Assembly: GCA_014359885.1 (NCBI GenBank)
Contig: JACIYN010000007.1
Coordinates: 1 to 64,000, forward strand
DNA length: 64,000 nt
DNA from: Desulfacinum sp.
GTDB lineage: Bacteria > Desulfobacterota > Syntrophobacteria > Syntrophobacterales > DSM-9756
Direction: 5' to 3'
Under the pieces are notes generated by a model. That model saw only the letters and a program-made list of their open reading frames with translations, did not search any database and was not told where the DNA came from. This document shows, in pieces, positions 33,632 through 45,873 of the stretch. A program made the translations under genes and the position numbers. Position 1 is the stretch's first letter; the number at the start of each line of letters is the position of its first letter.

Positions 33632-35044
33632 TTAAATATCGTAGTAAAGCATGAACTCGTAGGGATGGGGCCGCAGGCGCACGGGATCCACTTCCCGGGA
33701 GCGCTTGTACTCGATCCAGGTCTCGATGACATCCTGGGTGAACACGTCGCCCTTGAGCAGGAATTCGTGATCCGCTTCCAGGGCCTTGAGGGCCTCGTCC
33801 AGCGAGCCCGGCGTGGACGGCACTTCGGCCAGTTCCTCGGGAGACAGCGAGTAGATGTCCTTGTCCAAAGGCTCCCCGGGGTCGATGCGGTTTTCGATCC
33901 CGTCAAGGGCCGCCATGAGCAAGGCGCTGAAGGCCAGGTATCCGTTGCAGGACGGATCCGGGAAGCGGATCTCGATCCGCTTGGCCTTGGGAGAAGGCGA
34001 GTACATGGGGATCCGGATGGAGGCGCTCCGGTTGCGGCTGGAATAGGCCAGGTTGACGGGCGCTTCGTAGCCGGGCACCAGCCGCTTGTAGGAGTTGGTG
34101 GTGGGGTTGGTGAAGGCACACAGGGCCGCCGCGTGCTTCAGGACACCGCCCACCGCATAGAGGGCTGTGTCGCTCAGGCCTGCGTACTTGTCGCCGGCAA
34201 AGAGCGGTTGGCCGTCTTTCCAGATGCTCAGGTGCGTGTGCATGCCCGAACCGTTGTCCCCGAAGATGGGCTTGGGCATGAAGGTGACCGTCTTGCCGTG
34301 GGCCCGGGCCACGTTCTTGATGATGTACTTGAACCACATGAGCTGGTCGCCCATCTTGACCAGAGGAGCGAAGCGCATGTCGATTTCCGCCTGCCCCGCC
34401 GTGGCCACCTCGTGGTGCTGGCACTCCACGGAGATTCCCACCTTCTGCATCATGAGCACCATTTCGGTGCGCAAATCCTGCTGGGAATCGGTGGGCGGAA
34501 CGGGGAAGTAGCCTTCCTTGTGGCGCGGCTTGTAGCCCAGGTTGGGATTTTCCTCGCGGCCCGTGTTCCAGATGCCTTCCACGGAATCCACGAAGTAGTA
34601 GCCGAAATGAGCCGCACTGTCGTAGCGGATGTCGTCGAAGATGAAGAACTCGGCTTCCGGGCCGATGTAGGCCGTATCCCCGATCCCGGTGAACTTGAGG
34701 TACTCCTCGGCCTTCTGGGCGATGTGGCGGGGATCGCGGCTGTACTTTTCCTTGGTTACGGGATCCACGATGTTGCAGATCACCGTGAGGGTGGGCACCT
34801 GGAAGAACGGGTCCATGACGGCCGTTTGCGGATCGGGGACCACCAGCATGTCGCTGGCGTTGATGGGCTGCCAGCCGCGGATGCTGGATCCGTCGAAACC
34901 GTAGCCGTCCTCGAAGCTGCTTTCATCGAATTCACTGATGGGCACGGTGAAATGCTGCCAGATGCCGGGGAAGTCCAGGAACCGGAAGTCCACCATCTGG
35001 GCGCCGTTTTCTTTTGCGTAGGCAAGTACTTCCTTCGGGGTCAT
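33632..35044 (-). CDS. glnA: Glutamine synthetase type I
   Basis: Makes glutamine from glutamate, ammonia and ATP. It has 470 residues, the GSI-beta length. Signatures: the DGSSIRGW loop (as [10 protein letters not shown]), [21 protein letters not shown], and NRSASIRIP. The adenylylation tyrosine is present in [17 protein letters not shown], matching the GlnE gene upstream. The ATG at 35044 has AAGGAGGA upstream. A sigma-54 type promoter precedes it at 35102-35118, so nitrogen control through an enhancer-binding activator is likely. Confidence 0.98.
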   Translation of the reverse strand: MTPKEVLAYAKENGAQMVDFRFLDFPGIWQHFTVPISEFDESSFEDGYGFDGSSIRGWQPINASDMLVVPDPQTAVMDPFFQVPTLTVICNIVDPVTKEKYSRDPRHIAQKAEEYLKFTGIGDTAYIGPEAEFFIFDDIRYDSAAHFGYYFVDSVEGIWNTGREENPNLGYKPRHKEGYFPVPPTDSQQDLRTEMVLMMQKVGISVECQHHEVATAGQAEIDMRFAPLVKMGDQLMWFKYIIKNVARAHGKTVTFMPKPIFGDNGSGMHTHLSIWKDGQPLFAGDKYAGLSDTALYAVGGVLKHAAALCAFTNPTTNSYKRLVPGYEAPVNLAYSSRNRSASIRIPMYSPSPKAKRIEIRFPDPSCNGYLAFSALLMAALDGIENRIDPGEPLDKDIYSLSPEELAEVPSTPGSLDEALKALEADHEFLLKGDVFTQDVIETWIEYKRSREVDPVRLRPHPYEFMLYYDI

Positions 35045-35101
35045 GAAGCGTCCTCCTTGGTCGTTGTTGGATACCTCTCAATGCACACAAAAGCCTTCAA
35101 A

Positions 35102-35118
35102 GGCAATTTCCCTGCCAA
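35102..35118 (-). promoter_or_regulatory. Sigma-54 promoter of glnA
   Basis: On the minus strand TGGCAGGGAAATTGCC matches the -24/-12 consensus TGGCAC-N5-TTGCA at all positions but two. The GG (35115-35116) and GC (35103-35104) are separated by exactly 10 bases as required. The start site would fall near 35091, about 47 bases before glnA. Confidence 0.75.
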
Positions 35119-35354
35119 CCGGTGGGAAATTTTCGATCATGGGAAAGGACTCGGTCCCATCGGCGCGCTCGGCATGGAGGGTCGGACCATCCTTCGCCCC
35201 TGCAATTCCTTGCTCCTGGAAGGCGCCTCCCCTTCTTCCGTGCCCGGGATTTGCGAAGAGAGGGTGAACGGGAAAAAGGGCGGCCGTCTGAACGCCGGGA
35301 TCGTTGGATCGGGAAAGACGGGCATGCCCCCCCCCGGCGCTGCGGGGATCGGGA

Positions 35355-35409
35355 AAACAAAATTGTTCCCCTCTCCAGGGCTGCTTCCTTTCTTGGAACA
35401 ATTTTGTTT
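35355..35409. promoter_or_regulatory. 15-bp inverted repeat between glnD and glnA
   Basis: AAACAAAATTGTTCC (35355-35369) and GGAACAATTTTGTTT (35395-35409) are perfect inverted arms separated by 25 bases. A third half-site ACAATTTTGTA lies at about 35510-35520, next to the glnD stop. The arms are AT-rich in a GC-rich genome. They lie 240-300 bases upstream of the sigma-54 promoter, where enhancers usually are; alternatively the minus-strand hairpin with its T-rich 3' arm could end the glnD transcript. The rest of the 476-base gap (35045-35520) shows no gene. Confidence 0.6.
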
Positions 35410-35520
35410 CTTTCCGGCAAGCCCCGGGCGAAGCCCCGCCGGCTGTTCCCATCTCCCCCACCCGTCGACGAGCCGTTGGACCGCAACGGTCGGAGCCGGC
35501 TCGAAAACGACAATTTTGTA

Positions 35521-38124
35521 TCATCCGCCCTGCCACCGCTGGAGGCAGGCCAGGAGGCGGGTTTCGATCTCCGTATGGCGCTCGGGGCTCTGGATCTTCT
35601 CCCCGTCCAGGTTGGTCACATAGAAGACGTCCACCACCTGGGCGCCGGGGGTGGAGATCTTGGCCAGCTGAATGGTGAGACCCAGCTCGAAAAGGGTCTG
35701 GGTGACGGCGTGGAGAACGCCCGGCCGGTCCCAGGTATAGACTTCGATGACCGTGTAGAAATCGGACGCGCTTTCGTCCAGGATCACCCGGTCCTTCTTG
35801 CGCGGCGCCGCCGCTTTTTTCTTGGGGACGGCGGGCTGGTAGCGACGAACCAGCGACTTCAGGTGATCCGCATCCCTCAGGCATTCCGCCAGGTCCCGGG
35901 ACACCCGGTCCCAGACTTCCTGGGGATGCAGGGGATCCGGGATGTTCTCCACGGTGAGCACATCCAGGGCGATGCCCCTTTCCCGGGTGAAGATATCCGC
36001 CGAGAGAATGTTGCATCCGTGGAGCCAAAGGACCCCCGTGATGGTGGCGAAGAGACCGGGGCGGTCCGGACACGCCACGGTCACCTGCCAGAGCTCCTCT
36101 TCTAGGGGACGGGCATCCAGGACGAGGGGTTCCCGCGGCACCCGCATTTCCATGTGGAAGTGGCGAAGGATGTCCTCCGGATTTTGAGTAAGAAGGTATC
36201 TCAGGGAGAGGCTCTCGAGCCACTGTTCCACCCGGGGCCTCCGGGCCTCTTCGCAGAGTTCCAGAACCGATCGCTGCACGGCCTCCGCGCGGGACTGAGC
36301 ATCTTCCGGCCTCCAGTCCCCCCGCTCCAGGATGCGATCCACCTTGATGAAGAGCTCATGGAGAAGGGAGGCGCGCCACGTGTTCCAGGCTCCGGGGCCC
36401 GTGGCCCTGGAGTCGGCCACCGTGAGGAGGTAGAGCAGGCGCAGGCGCTCGCGGTCCGCCACGCGCATGGCGCACCGGAGGATGGGCTTTTCGTCGCTCA
36501 AGTCCCTCTTGAGGGCCGTCTCGGCCAGCAGGAGGTGGTTACGCACGAGAAATTCCAACAATTCCCGCTCTTGGGGATCCAGGCCCAACCGCACGGCCAG
36601 ATCCCGGGACATGTCGGCACCGCGCACCGAATGATTCTTTCCCGCCCCCTTGCCGATGTCATGGATCAGGCCCGCCAGGTAGAGCACCCGTTTGTGGTGG
36701 ATCTCGGAAAAGAGGGACGCCAGCTGGACCTGGGGCGCCAGGGAATCCTCGCCGGCCTCCAGCCGGTGAAGTTCCAGGACGGTTCTCAGCAGGTGCTCAT
36801 CCACCGTGTACAGGTGGTAGACATCGTGCTGGACCCGGTAGCGCACCGGGGCCAGCTCCGGCAGGAAGGCCTGGAGGAACCCCGTTTCCATCATGATCTT
36901 GAGGATGGGAAAGGCCTTTTGGGGGTGGAGCAGGATAAAGAAGAAGCGCTCCACGGTCAGGGGGTCCGTTCGGACGGCATCGCTTACGTGGTTCAGGTTT
37001 TCCCGGACGATCTGGCCGGTGCGGTGGTGGAAGTGGGCCCCTTTGCGGGCCGCCTCCCAAAATAGGGTCATGATGATGGCGGGATCCTCGGGAATCCGTT
37101 CCGGCTCCACGAAAAAGAGATGGTCCCCTTCCAGCAGGAGGGGGCCCGGGAGGATCGTCTTGCGGCGGCGGCGACGGCTCCGCCGGTCCTTGTCGTGTTC
37201 CAGGCGGTCCACCAGGAAGGCCGCGATGCGTCGCACACGGGCGGTATGCCGGTAGTAGAGCCGCATGAAGGCCTCCACCGCGGATCCCTCGGTGCCGTCT
37301 AGAAAACCCAGTCGATAGGCCAGGTTTTCCTGGTCCGTGAGCAGAAGCTGGTCCTGGCGCCGCCGGTTCGCCCGGTGGAGCTGCAGGCGCACCCGCCACA
37401 GAAAGTCTTCCGCCTTTTCCAGCCACAGGGCTTCTTCCTGAGAAAGCCACCCTTCACCCACCATCCGTTCCAGGGACGAATCGCCCAAGAAGACTGTACC
37501 GATCCAGCGGATGCTGTGCAGATCCCTCAAGCCCCCCAAGCCTTCCTTGATATGGGGCTCCAAAAGGTAGGTGCTCTCCCCGTATTGCCGCGCCCGCTGG
37601 GCTCGGTATTCCTTGAGTCGATCCAGGAACCGAAAGCGCTTGCGCACCCCGAAGGACCGCACCAGGTCCTCTCTCCAGGATCGGAAAAACGCTTCGTCCC
37701 CGGCGATGAAGCGCGCTTCCAGGTTCGTGGTCTGGGCGCTGAAATCGTCGGCCATGAGCTTTTTCAATCCGGCCTGGGACAGGGTGGAATGTCCCACCTC
37801 GAATTCCGAATCCCACAGGCCGTAGACCACGTCTCGCACCACCGCTTCCATGCGTTCGGGCAGGCGGCGCTTGTAGAGGAAGAGAAGATCCAGGTCGGAG
37901 ACGAAGCTCAGTTCCCCGCGCCCGAAGCCGCCCACCGCCGCGAGGAACCAGCCTCCGGAAGACTCGATCCGCGGGCCCACGGCCTCCTTCAGGGCCTCCA
38001 GAACCCCGCGGGCATAAGTTCGGGCGGCCGTAACGCCGGGCACATCCCGGGCGCACAGTTCGGCGAATTCTTCTCGCAGCGATCTGAGACCGGTAAAGAC
38101 AGCGGCCGATGCATTCAGATTCAT
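35521..38124 (-). CDS. glnD: [Protein-PII] uridylyltransferase / uridylyl-removing enzyme
   Basis: Senses glutamine and uridylylates or deuridylylates GlnB. It has 867 residues in the normal order: nucleotidyltransferase with VGGFGRGELSFVSDLDLLFL (near residues 65-84), a middle helical part, HD domain with YLAGLIHDIGKGAGKNH, then two ACT domains (VTVACPDRPGLFATITGVL and VIEVYTWDRPGVLHAVTQTL). All catalytic acids of both activities are present. Start at 38124, MNLNASAAVF. Confidence 0.97.
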   Translation of the reverse strand: MNLNASAAVFTGLRSLREEFAELCARDVPGVTAARTYARGVLEALKEAVGPRIESSGGWFLAAVGGFGRGELSFVSDLDLLFLYKRRLPERMEAVVRDVVYGLWDSEFEVGHSTLSQAGLKKLMADDFSAQTTNLEARFIAGDEAFFRSWREDLVRSFGVRKRFRFLDRLKEYRAQRARQYGESTYLLEPHIKEGLGGLRDLHSIRWIGTVFLGDSSLERMVGEGWLSQEEALWLEKAEDFLWRVRLQLHRANRRRQDQLLLTDQENLAYRLGFLDGTEGSAVEAFMRLYYRHTARVRRIAAFLVDRLEHDKDRRSRRRRRKTILPGPLLLEGDHLFFVEPERIPEDPAIIMTLFWEAARKGAHFHHRTGQIVRENLNHVSDAVRTDPLTVERFFFILLHPQKAFPILKIMMETGFLQAFLPELAPVRYRVQHDVYHLYTVDEHLLRTVLELHRLEAGEDSLAPQVQLASLFSEIHHKRVLYLAGLIHDIGKGAGKNHSVRGADMSRDLAVRLGLDPQERELLEFLVRNHLLLAETALKRDLSDEKPILRCAMRVADRERLRLLYLLTVADSRATGPGAWNTWRASLLHELFIKVDRILERGDWRPEDAQSRAEAVQRSVLELCEEARRPRVEQWLESLSLRYLLTQNPEDILRHFHMEMRVPREPLVLDARPLEEELWQVTVACPDRPGLFATITGVLWLHGCNILSADIFTRERGIALDVLTVENIPDPLHPQEVWDRVSRDLAECLRDADHLKSLVRRYQPAVPKKKAAAPRKKDRVILDESASDFYTVIEVYTWDRPGVLHAVTQTLFELGLTIQLAKISTPGAQVVDVFYVTNLDGEKIQSPERHTEIETRLLACLQRWQGG

Positions 38125-38558
38125 GGAAGCTCCCCGTTTCGGGACTGAGCCGTTGTAAAATCAACCGGTTTCTAATTGCATCTATGCGCGTTCATTCGCG
38201 GTTCTTTTTCCCATTCACCCCCATCCCGGACGGCCCGTGACAACGAAGGATGAAACGCACCTTTGGCAAGCGGATCCCTGTAGGGGCGAATGATTATTCG
38301 CCCCTACAGGCCGTGCGCACGAACGGAACGAGGCCGCGTTTCATAGAAACGATCATGGCGAGGCTCGCCACCCCGTACGGATGAAAGAACCTGCCCCGGG
38401 GGACCGCCGCCCGGTGGGAACACCGCAAGGCACGATGAGCTGGGGAAGCCGCACCGACCATGGAACGGCCGCCTACCCCATTCGCGGGTTTGGCCGCTCC
38501 CGCATCTCGCCCATTGCCATTGGCGTTTATTCGCTTTCATTCGCGGTTTTCTTTCATT
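38125..38558. repeat. glnB-glnD spacer: repeat-family copies and palindrome
   Basis: About 38185-38215 is a TTCATTCGCGGTTCTTTTTC fragment. About 38280-38307 is GTAGGGGCGAATGATTATTC with its inverse. About 38345-38560 is a degenerate copy of the TGAAAGAACC family: GATCATGGCGAGGCTCGCCA, GATGAAAGAACCTG, CACCGCAAGGCACGATGAGC, and the closing TTCATTCGCGGTTTTCTTTC. No promoter or gene could be singled out. Confidence 0.7.
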
Positions 38559-40542
<1,984 letters not shown>

Positions 40543-40555
40543 GGTTCTTTTCGCC

Positions 40556-42079
40556 TCACACGGACCGGTCCCGAAACCGCTTGGGATCGATGCCGTACTT
40601 TTGCACCTTGTACTGGATGATCCGCTTGGTGGTGCCCAGCAGCCGCGCCGCCTGGGACTGGTTGCCCCGGGCGTCCTTGAGCGCTTCCACGATGAGATCC
40701 CGCTCGTAGGCCCCCACCAGCGCTTCCAGCTTCCCCCGGGACCGGGAGCGGAGCTCCGCGGGCTTCATCTGCAGGGTGGGCGGCAGGTGACGGGCCTCGA
40801 TGGCATCGCCGGAAGCGAGCACCACCGCCCTTTCCATGCAATTTTCGAGCTCACGGACGTTGCCCGGCCAGTGGTAGGCCATGAGCAGGTCGATGGCGGG
40901 GGTGGAAATGCGCTTGACCGACTTGCCGAACTGCTCCGCGTATTTCACCACGAAATAGTCGGCCAGCAGCAGAATGTCGGGGCCCCGGTCCCGAAGGGGA
41001 GGCAGGAAGATGGGAAAGACGTTCAGGCGGTAGTAGAGGTCCGAGCGGAACCGCCCCTTGGCCACTTCTTGTTCCAGGTCCCGGTTGGTGGCCGCCACCA
41101 CCCGCACGTCCACCTTGACCGTGCGGGACGAACCCAGGGGCTGGAACTCCCGTTCCTGGAGCACCCGCAGGAGCTTGGCCTGGGCCACGGGGGAAAGCTC
41201 CCCCACCTCGTCCAGGAAGATGGTGCCGCCTTGCGCCTCCTCGAACCGTCCCCGCCGCCGGGTGACCGCCCCGGTGAAGGCCCCCTTCTCGTGGCCGAAC
41301 AGCTCGCTTTCCAGCAGGGTGTCGGGCATGGCGGCGCAGTTGACCCGCACCATGGGGCCTTTGCTGCGGCGGCTGTTTTCATGGATGGCCTGGGCCACCA
41401 GCTCCTTGCCCGTACCGGTCTCCCCATGGATGAGCACGGTGGTGTTGGTGTCCGCCACCTGGTCGATCAGCCGCAGCACGTCGCGGATTACCTTGGAACG
41501 CCCCAGGATCTGGGTCTTGGGGCGACGGGCTTCGGCCAGCAGGCTCCTGAGCCTCCGGTTCTCTTCCTCCACGGCACGGAAATGGACCCCCTTGCCCAGC
41601 AGCTCGGCCACGGCGCTCAGCAGCGCCACCTCCCGGCCCAGGTCCGCCACGTTCCGGCTCAGCTTGTCCGCGGAAAGGACCCCCACCACCCGTCCCTGGT
41701 GGAAGATGGGCACGCACAGGAAGGCCAGCTCCTTCCGGTCCAGTTTTTTGCGGGCGCCCGTACGGTCCAGAAAGTGGGTCTCTTCACCCAGGTTCGCAAT
41801 GGCCAGGGGGCGCCCGGTCTGGGCCACCTTGCCCGTCAAACCTTCCCCGGGCCGGTAAATGACACTTCCGGCGCGCACGTCCACACCCCGGGCCACGTCC
41901 AGCCAGGCTTCGCCCGTACGGGCATCCAGGATGGAGATCATGCCCCGTTCCATGCCCAGCCGATCGCTCAAAATCTCCAGCACGCCCCGCAACTGCTCCT
42001 TGATGTCGTCGGGTCTTGCCAGAGTCCGGGCGATCTCGTGGAGCGCCTCCAGTTCTTCCAGCGTATATTTCTCGTTCAT
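40556..42079 (-). CDS. Sigma-54-dependent activator, NifA-like (GAF-AAA+-Fis HTH)
   Basis: 507 residues. N-terminal GAF domain (about 20-170). The AAA+ domain has Walker [16 protein letters not shown], the sigma-54 contact loop [15 protein letters not shown], Walker [14 protein letters not shown], and [12 protein letters not shown]. The Fis-type HTH is [20 protein letters not shown], ending YGIDPKRF as in NifA. The start at 42079 ([17 protein letters not shown]) has AAAAGG upstream; the longer frame is only the shadow of the neighbouring gene. It is a candidate activator of glnA in this window. No nif structural genes are seen, so the name nifA is not assigned. Confidence 0.88.
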   Translation of the reverse strand: MNEKYTLEELEALHEIARTLARPDDIKEQLRGVLEILSDRLGMERGMISILDARTGEAWLDVARGVDVRAGSVIYRPGEGLTGKVAQTGRPLAIANLGEETHFLDRTGARKKLDRKELAFLCVPIFHQGRVVGVLSADKLSRNVADLGREVALLSAVAELLGKGVHFRAVEEENRRLRSLLAEARRPKTQILGRSKVIRDVLRLIDQVADTNTTVLIHGETGTGKELVAQAIHENSRRSKGPMVRVNCAAMPDTLLESELFGHEKGAFTGAVTRRRGRFEEAQGGTIFLDEVGELSPVAQAKLLRVLQEREFQPLGSSRTVKVDVRVVAATNRDLEQEVAKGRFRSDLYYRLNVFPIFLPPLRDRGPDILLLADYFVVKYAEQFGKSVKRISTPAIDLLMAYHWPGNVRELENCMERAVVLASGDAIEARHLPPTLQMKPAELRSRSRGKLEALVGAYERDLIVEALKDARGNQSQAARLLGTTKRIIQYKVQKYGIDPKRFRDRSV

Positions 42080-42105
42080 GGGCCTTTTCGAATGGAGTCC
42101 TTCCT

Positions 42106-43680
42106 TTAAGGGCGGGCGGGCGGCTGGTGTTCCGGCCGCAAGAGATCCAGCACCGTCTTGACCGGGTTGAAGGTGATGGTGGGCACCTCCACCATCAGGG
42201 TGTTCCAAAAGGCCATGGAACCGTTCCACAAGCCCGGAAGCTCCAACGCCTTCAGGGGCCTTCCGTCCAGGGACTTGCGCGTGATGATCACCGCGCTGGG
42301 ATCCACGTACCTTTTCAGGTCGTAGGGCTTGCCGTCCGGGTCGCGAAGGGCGCAGACGAGATCCACAGGGTTGAAATGGGTGGAGCGGCTCCAGATGGCC
42401 CGCTGCTTGGGATCGTCCATGTTCACCTGCGCCTTCTCCACGATCTGGACCAGGATGCGCCCCTTGCCGTTGCGCACCCAGAAGGGACCTCCGCCCGGCT
42501 CGCCCACGTTGCGCACCATGCCGCACACCCGTACGGGCCGGTCCAAGGCATCCAGGAGCAGATCCCTTTGGGCCGAAAGGGACCCGCCGATGGAACAGGG
42601 CGCCCCCCAGAAGGTTTCCTCAACGAACCGGCGGGCGTCCTCCACGGCGCTTCGGGACGCGCCCGCCCGCAGCCGCTTGATGTGCCCGTGCACGCGTCTC
42701 TGGATGAGAACCGCAAGCCCCCCCAGGATCCGCTTCCAACGGATGGTCTCCCCTTTCAGGTGATCGGGCACCACGTTGTCGATGTTCTTGATGTAGACCA
42801 GGTCCCCCTTCAGGGCGTCGAGATTGTGCAGGAGCGCGCCGTGGCCCGCAGGCCGGAACACCAGGCGGCCTCGGGAATCCCGAAAGGGCCTGTTGTGATC
42901 GTCCACGGCGATGGTGTTGGTGGACGGACTCTGGTGGGAAAGGCCGACAACGTATCCCGTATCCAGGCGGCGCTCGTGGACGAACCGCACCTTTTCCACG
43001 TGATCCCGGAAGAGATCCTCGTGTTCCGGGCTGACCGTGAAATGAATCCGGCAGACCCCGTCCGCATCCCGAACGTATTCGGCCGCTTCCACCAGGTGTT
43101 CTTCCAGGGCCGTCCGCACATGGTCGGGATAACGGTGAAAAGGGATGAGGGCCTTGGGAAGGCGCCCCAGCCCCAGGCCTTCTTCCGTGAGCAGGACCCG
43201 GAGGGGGCGCTCCAGATCCCCCGCCCTCAAGGCATCCTCCAGGCGCCAACCCTGGCGCTCCGCACACACTTGCCATTGGTCGAAGAAGGCAAACCGCTGT
43301 GCCTGGCTCACGAAACGCACGGTGCCCAGGGCGTCCTCGTCTCCTGCAGCCGCCCGCTCCTGGAGCTGCTCCAGGGAAGGAACGGGCTCTTCATTCAGGA
43401 CGGCGAACAGGGCCTTGAACATGCGGGTGGCGGCACCGGAAGCCGGCACGAATTTCAGGTAGCGGCCGCTTCTGGCCGCCCTCTGGTATGCCTCCAGGCA
43501 CGCCCGTTCCAGGGCGCCGTCCACCGTGATGACGCCGTCTCCCAGGGTGCAGGGCCGGTGAAGATCCACAAAGACGTCCTGTCTCGAAAAGAGCTCCAGT
43601 TGCCGCTGCACCTCCTCCACCGAAATCCCCAGTTCCGAAAGCTGCTTGAGGTCGTCCCGGGAAAAAAGCGTTCGGTCCAT
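42106..43680 (-). CDS. DUF4301 family protein
   Basis: 524 residues matching the DUF4301 family of nucleotidyltransferase-like proteins. Marks: [17 protein letters not shown], a G-A-A-T-R-M-F loop reminiscent of sugar nucleotidylyltransferases, then [26 protein letters not shown] and [12 protein letters not shown]. The start at 43680 ([13 protein letters not shown]) has GGAGG upstream; longer versions would include the upstream promoter region. It precedes the activator-nadE-glnB transcript by 26 bases. Function is unknown in the family; a role in nucleotide-sugar or nitrogen metabolism is not shown. Confidence 0.85.
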   Translation of the reverse strand: MDRTLFSRDDLKQLSELGISVEEVQRQLELFSRQDVFVDLHRPCTLGDGVITVDGALERACLEAYQRAARSGRYLKFVPASGAATRMFKALFAVLNEEPVPSLEQLQERAAAGDEDALGTVRFVSQAQRFAFFDQWQVCAERQGWRLEDALRAGDLERPLRVLLTEEGLGLGRLPKALIPFHRYPDHVRTALEEHLVEAAEYVRDADGVCRIHFTVSPEHEDLFRDHVEKVRFVHERRLDTGYVVGLSHQSPSTNTIAVDDHNRPFRDSRGRLVFRPAGHGALLHNLDALKGDLVYIKNIDNVVPDHLKGETIRWKRILGGLAVLIQRRVHGHIKRLRAGASRSAVEDARRFVEETFWGAPCSIGGSLSAQRDLLLDALDRPVRVCGMVRNVGEPGGGPFWVRNGKGRILVQIVEKAQVNMDDPKQRAIWSRSTHFNPVDLVCALRDPDGKPYDLKRYVDPSAVIITRKSLDGRPLKALELPGLWNGSMAFWNTLMVEVPTITFNPVKTVLDLLRPEHQPPARP

Positions 43681-43867
43681 TCCGTGGGGCCTCCGTCGTT
43701 TCCTCTGTGAAGCGCGTTCCTCTCCCGGCCGGTCTTCGTGGCGTCCACACATATCACAAACGGGCCCGGGGTAGAAAGACCGGTGCGTTATCCTGTTGAC
43801 AAACCCGCGGGGGGGCGCGTTAGATGAGGCTTTCCGTTCACGACCCGGCCTGAGATGGAGGAAGACG

Positions 43868-44638
43868 ATGCACAAGGACAGACGCGGCGGAAAGGTCAAG
43901 GGTGCGGCCATCTGGTTGGCCGTTGCGGTCTTGTTGGTTCTTGGCGGATCCTTTTCGGCTCCCTGCGGCGGGACGGCCGCGGCGTGGGCGGCCGGCGACG
44001 AATTCCAGGATCCCTTCGCCGAGGAGACGGTGACGGTGGCGGATCCCCTGGAGCCCATGAACCGCTTTTTCTTTCAGGTCAACGACAGGCTCTATTTTTG
44101 GCTTCTCAAGCCCACGGCCAAGGTGTACGGAACGTTCCTGCCGCCGGGGCTGCGCATCGCCATTCGAAACGCTTTTGACAACATCCTGGCCCCCGTGCGC
44201 ATCGTGAACAACCTGCTGCAGGGCAAGGTGCAACGATGCGGTGTGGAAATCGCCCGCTTCGCCCTCAACTCCACCCTGGGGGCCGGCGGATTGTTCGACC
44301 CGGCGGAACAGGAATTCGGCCTCAAGGCCCATGAGGAAGACTTCGGGCAAACCTTGGCCGTCTACGGGATGGGCAACGGCCTCTACATCAACTGGCCGCT
44401 CTTCGGCCCGTCCACACTCCGCGACTCCCTGGGATTCGGTGCGGACACCTTCCTGGATCCCACGTCCTATCTCTATCCGCCCACCGGCCTCTATGCGGGG
44501 GTGAAGGCCGTCAAGTACGTGAACCGCACCTCCCTTCGCCTGGGCGAATACGAAGATCTCAAGGCGTCCGCCCTGGATCCCTACATCGCGCTGCGCGATG
44601 CCTACATCAGCTACCGGCACAAGCAGGTGAAGGAATAG
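43868..44638 (+). CDS. mlaA: MlaA/VacJ family outer-membrane lipid-asymmetry protein
   Basis: Removes misplaced phospholipids from the outer leaflet, partner of an Mla transport system that is not in this window. It has 256 residues. A signal sequence covers residues 1 to about 43, with a hydrophobic core WLAVAVLLVLGG; a Cys in SAPCGG could be a lipobox, though it is a poor one, and AWA-AG a signal peptidase I site. The VacJ signature follows: DPLEPMNRFFFQVNDRLYFW, ARFALNSTLGAGGLFDPA, and DFGQTLAVYGMGNGLYINWP. The ATG at 43868 has GGAGGAAG upstream. Confidence 0.92.
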   Translation: MHKDRRGGKVKGAAIWLAVAVLLVLGGSFSAPCGGTAAAWAAGDEFQDPFAEETVTVADPLEPMNRFFFQVNDRLYFWLLKPTAKVYGTFLPPGLRIAIRNAFDNILAPVRIVNNLLQGKVQRCGVEIARFALNSTLGAGGLFDPAEQEFGLKAHEEDFGQTLAVYGMGNGLYINWPLFGPSTLRDSLGFGADTFLDPTSYLYPPTGLYAGVKAVKYVNRTSLRLGEYEDLKASALDPYIALRDAYISYRHKQVKE

Positions 44639-44661
44639 AACGAAGGAGGAGACTGACTCCG

Positions 44662-45630
44662 ATGATCCTGTACGGTGCGGCCGTGGCGGCCGGCATCCTG
44701 GCGCTCCTGTGGGGCGCGGACCGATTCGTGGAGGGGGCCGCCCGGCTGGCGCGCCGCCTCGGGATTTCTCCGCTCATCGTGGGACTCACCGTCGTCTCGT
44801 TCGGCACGTCGCTCCCGGAGCTGCTCATCACCGTGACGGCCACCTTCATGGGACACCCGGACGTGGCCGTGGGAAACGTGGTGGGAAGCAACATCGCCAA
44901 CATCGGGCTCATCCTGGGCACCGCTTCCCTCTTTCGCCCCCTCATGATCCATTCCGCCCTGCTCCAGCGGGAATACCCGGCTTTAGTGGTGGTTTCGGTC
45001 CTGGCCTGGCTCATGGCAAAGGACGCGGTCTTCAGCCGCTTCGAAGGGCTTCTCCTGCTGGGAGGCATGGCCCTCTTCCTGTGGTGGATGGTAAGGTCCG
45101 CCCGGCAGGGACAGGTGGACGCCCTGCTGAAAGAGGCAGCCGAAGAGCCGGCACCTCCCGAAAGGGGCGACCTGCGCAGGCCCTTGACTTACCTGGCCCT
45201 GGGCCTCGCGTGTCTCACCCTGGGCAGCCGTCTGCTGGTCTGGGGCGGTGTGGGTATGGCGCGGGCCTTCGGCGTGAGCGAACTGGTGATCGGGCTCACC
45301 CTGGTGGCTGTGGGGACGAGCCTTCCGGAACTGGCCACCTCCGTTGCCGGCGCCATCAAGAAGGAAGACGACATCGCGGTGGGGAACGTGGTGGGATCCA
45401 ACATTTTCAACCTCCTGGCCATCCTGGGCGTTCCGGCCACCATCCTGCCGCTTCAAGTTTCCCCGGAAGCCTTCCACCGGGATTTTCCGGTGATGCTGCT
45501 GGCCACGTTGTTGCTCTGGCCCGTGTGCCGTTCCTGGAAGACCGGGAGGCGGGGAAGGGTCAACCGTCTGGAAGGAGGTGCCCTGTTGGCGGGCTATCTG
45601 GGCTACATGACGTATCTATTCGTGCACTGA
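44662..45630 (+). CDS. Calcium/sodium antiporter, CaCA family (YrbG-like)
   Basis: Integral membrane exchanger of 322 residues with about ten transmembrane segments. The two inverted alpha repeats are clear: VVSFGTSLPELLITVTATFM with GNVVGSNIANIG, and LVAVGTSLPELATSVAGAIK with GNVVGSNIFNLL. It follows mlaA by 23 bases; in enterobacteria yrbG also lies beside the mla genes, which supports both calls. Confidence 0.94.
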   Translation: MILYGAAVAAGILALLWGADRFVEGAARLARRLGISPLIVGLTVVSFGTSLPELLITVTATFMGHPDVAVGNVVGSNIANIGLILGTASLFRPLMIHSALLQREYPALVVVSVLAWLMAKDAVFSRFEGLLLLGGMALFLWWMVRSARQGQVDALLKEAAEEPAPPERGDLRRPLTYLALGLACLTLGSRLLVWGGVGMARAFGVSELVIGLTLVAVGTSLPELATSVAGAIKKEDDIAVGNVVGSNIFNLLAILGVPATILPLQVSPEAFHRDFPVMLLATLLLWPVCRSWKTGRRGRVNRLEGGALLAGYLGYMTYLFVH

Positions 45631-45654
45631 CCGCCGCCGGGAGCGCCTCGGGCC

Positions 45655-45873
45655 ATGAAAAGAACAGCTCGGATCGTCGCAGGAAGTCTTTTGCTGGTGC
45701 TGGGCGTGGCGGGGCTCTTCCTGCCGGTCCTGCAGGGGGCCCTTTTCATCGCTTTGGGCCTGGTGGTGCTGGGAAGAGAAATCCCCTGGGTGGCCCGCCT
45801 TCTGGACCGCTTGGCCCAACGCTATCCGGCCCTCGATCGTTGGTTGAAACGAGTGAGGCCGGGACACGACTAG
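45655..45873 (+). CDS. Small two-helix membrane protein
   Basis: 72 residues. Two adjoining hydrophobic stretches (IVAGSLLLVLGVAGLFLPVL and GALFIALGLVVLG) are followed by an amphipathic basic tail, LLDRLAQRYPALDRWLKRVR. It resembles the small PGPGW/DUF454-type membrane proteins, function unknown. It lies 24 bases after the antiporter. Its stop codon TAG is also the first three bases of the MITE-like element that follows. Confidence 0.75.
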   Translation: MKRTARIVAGSLLLVLGVAGLFLPVLQGALFIALGLVVLGREIPWVARLLDRLAQRYPALDRWLKRVRPGHD

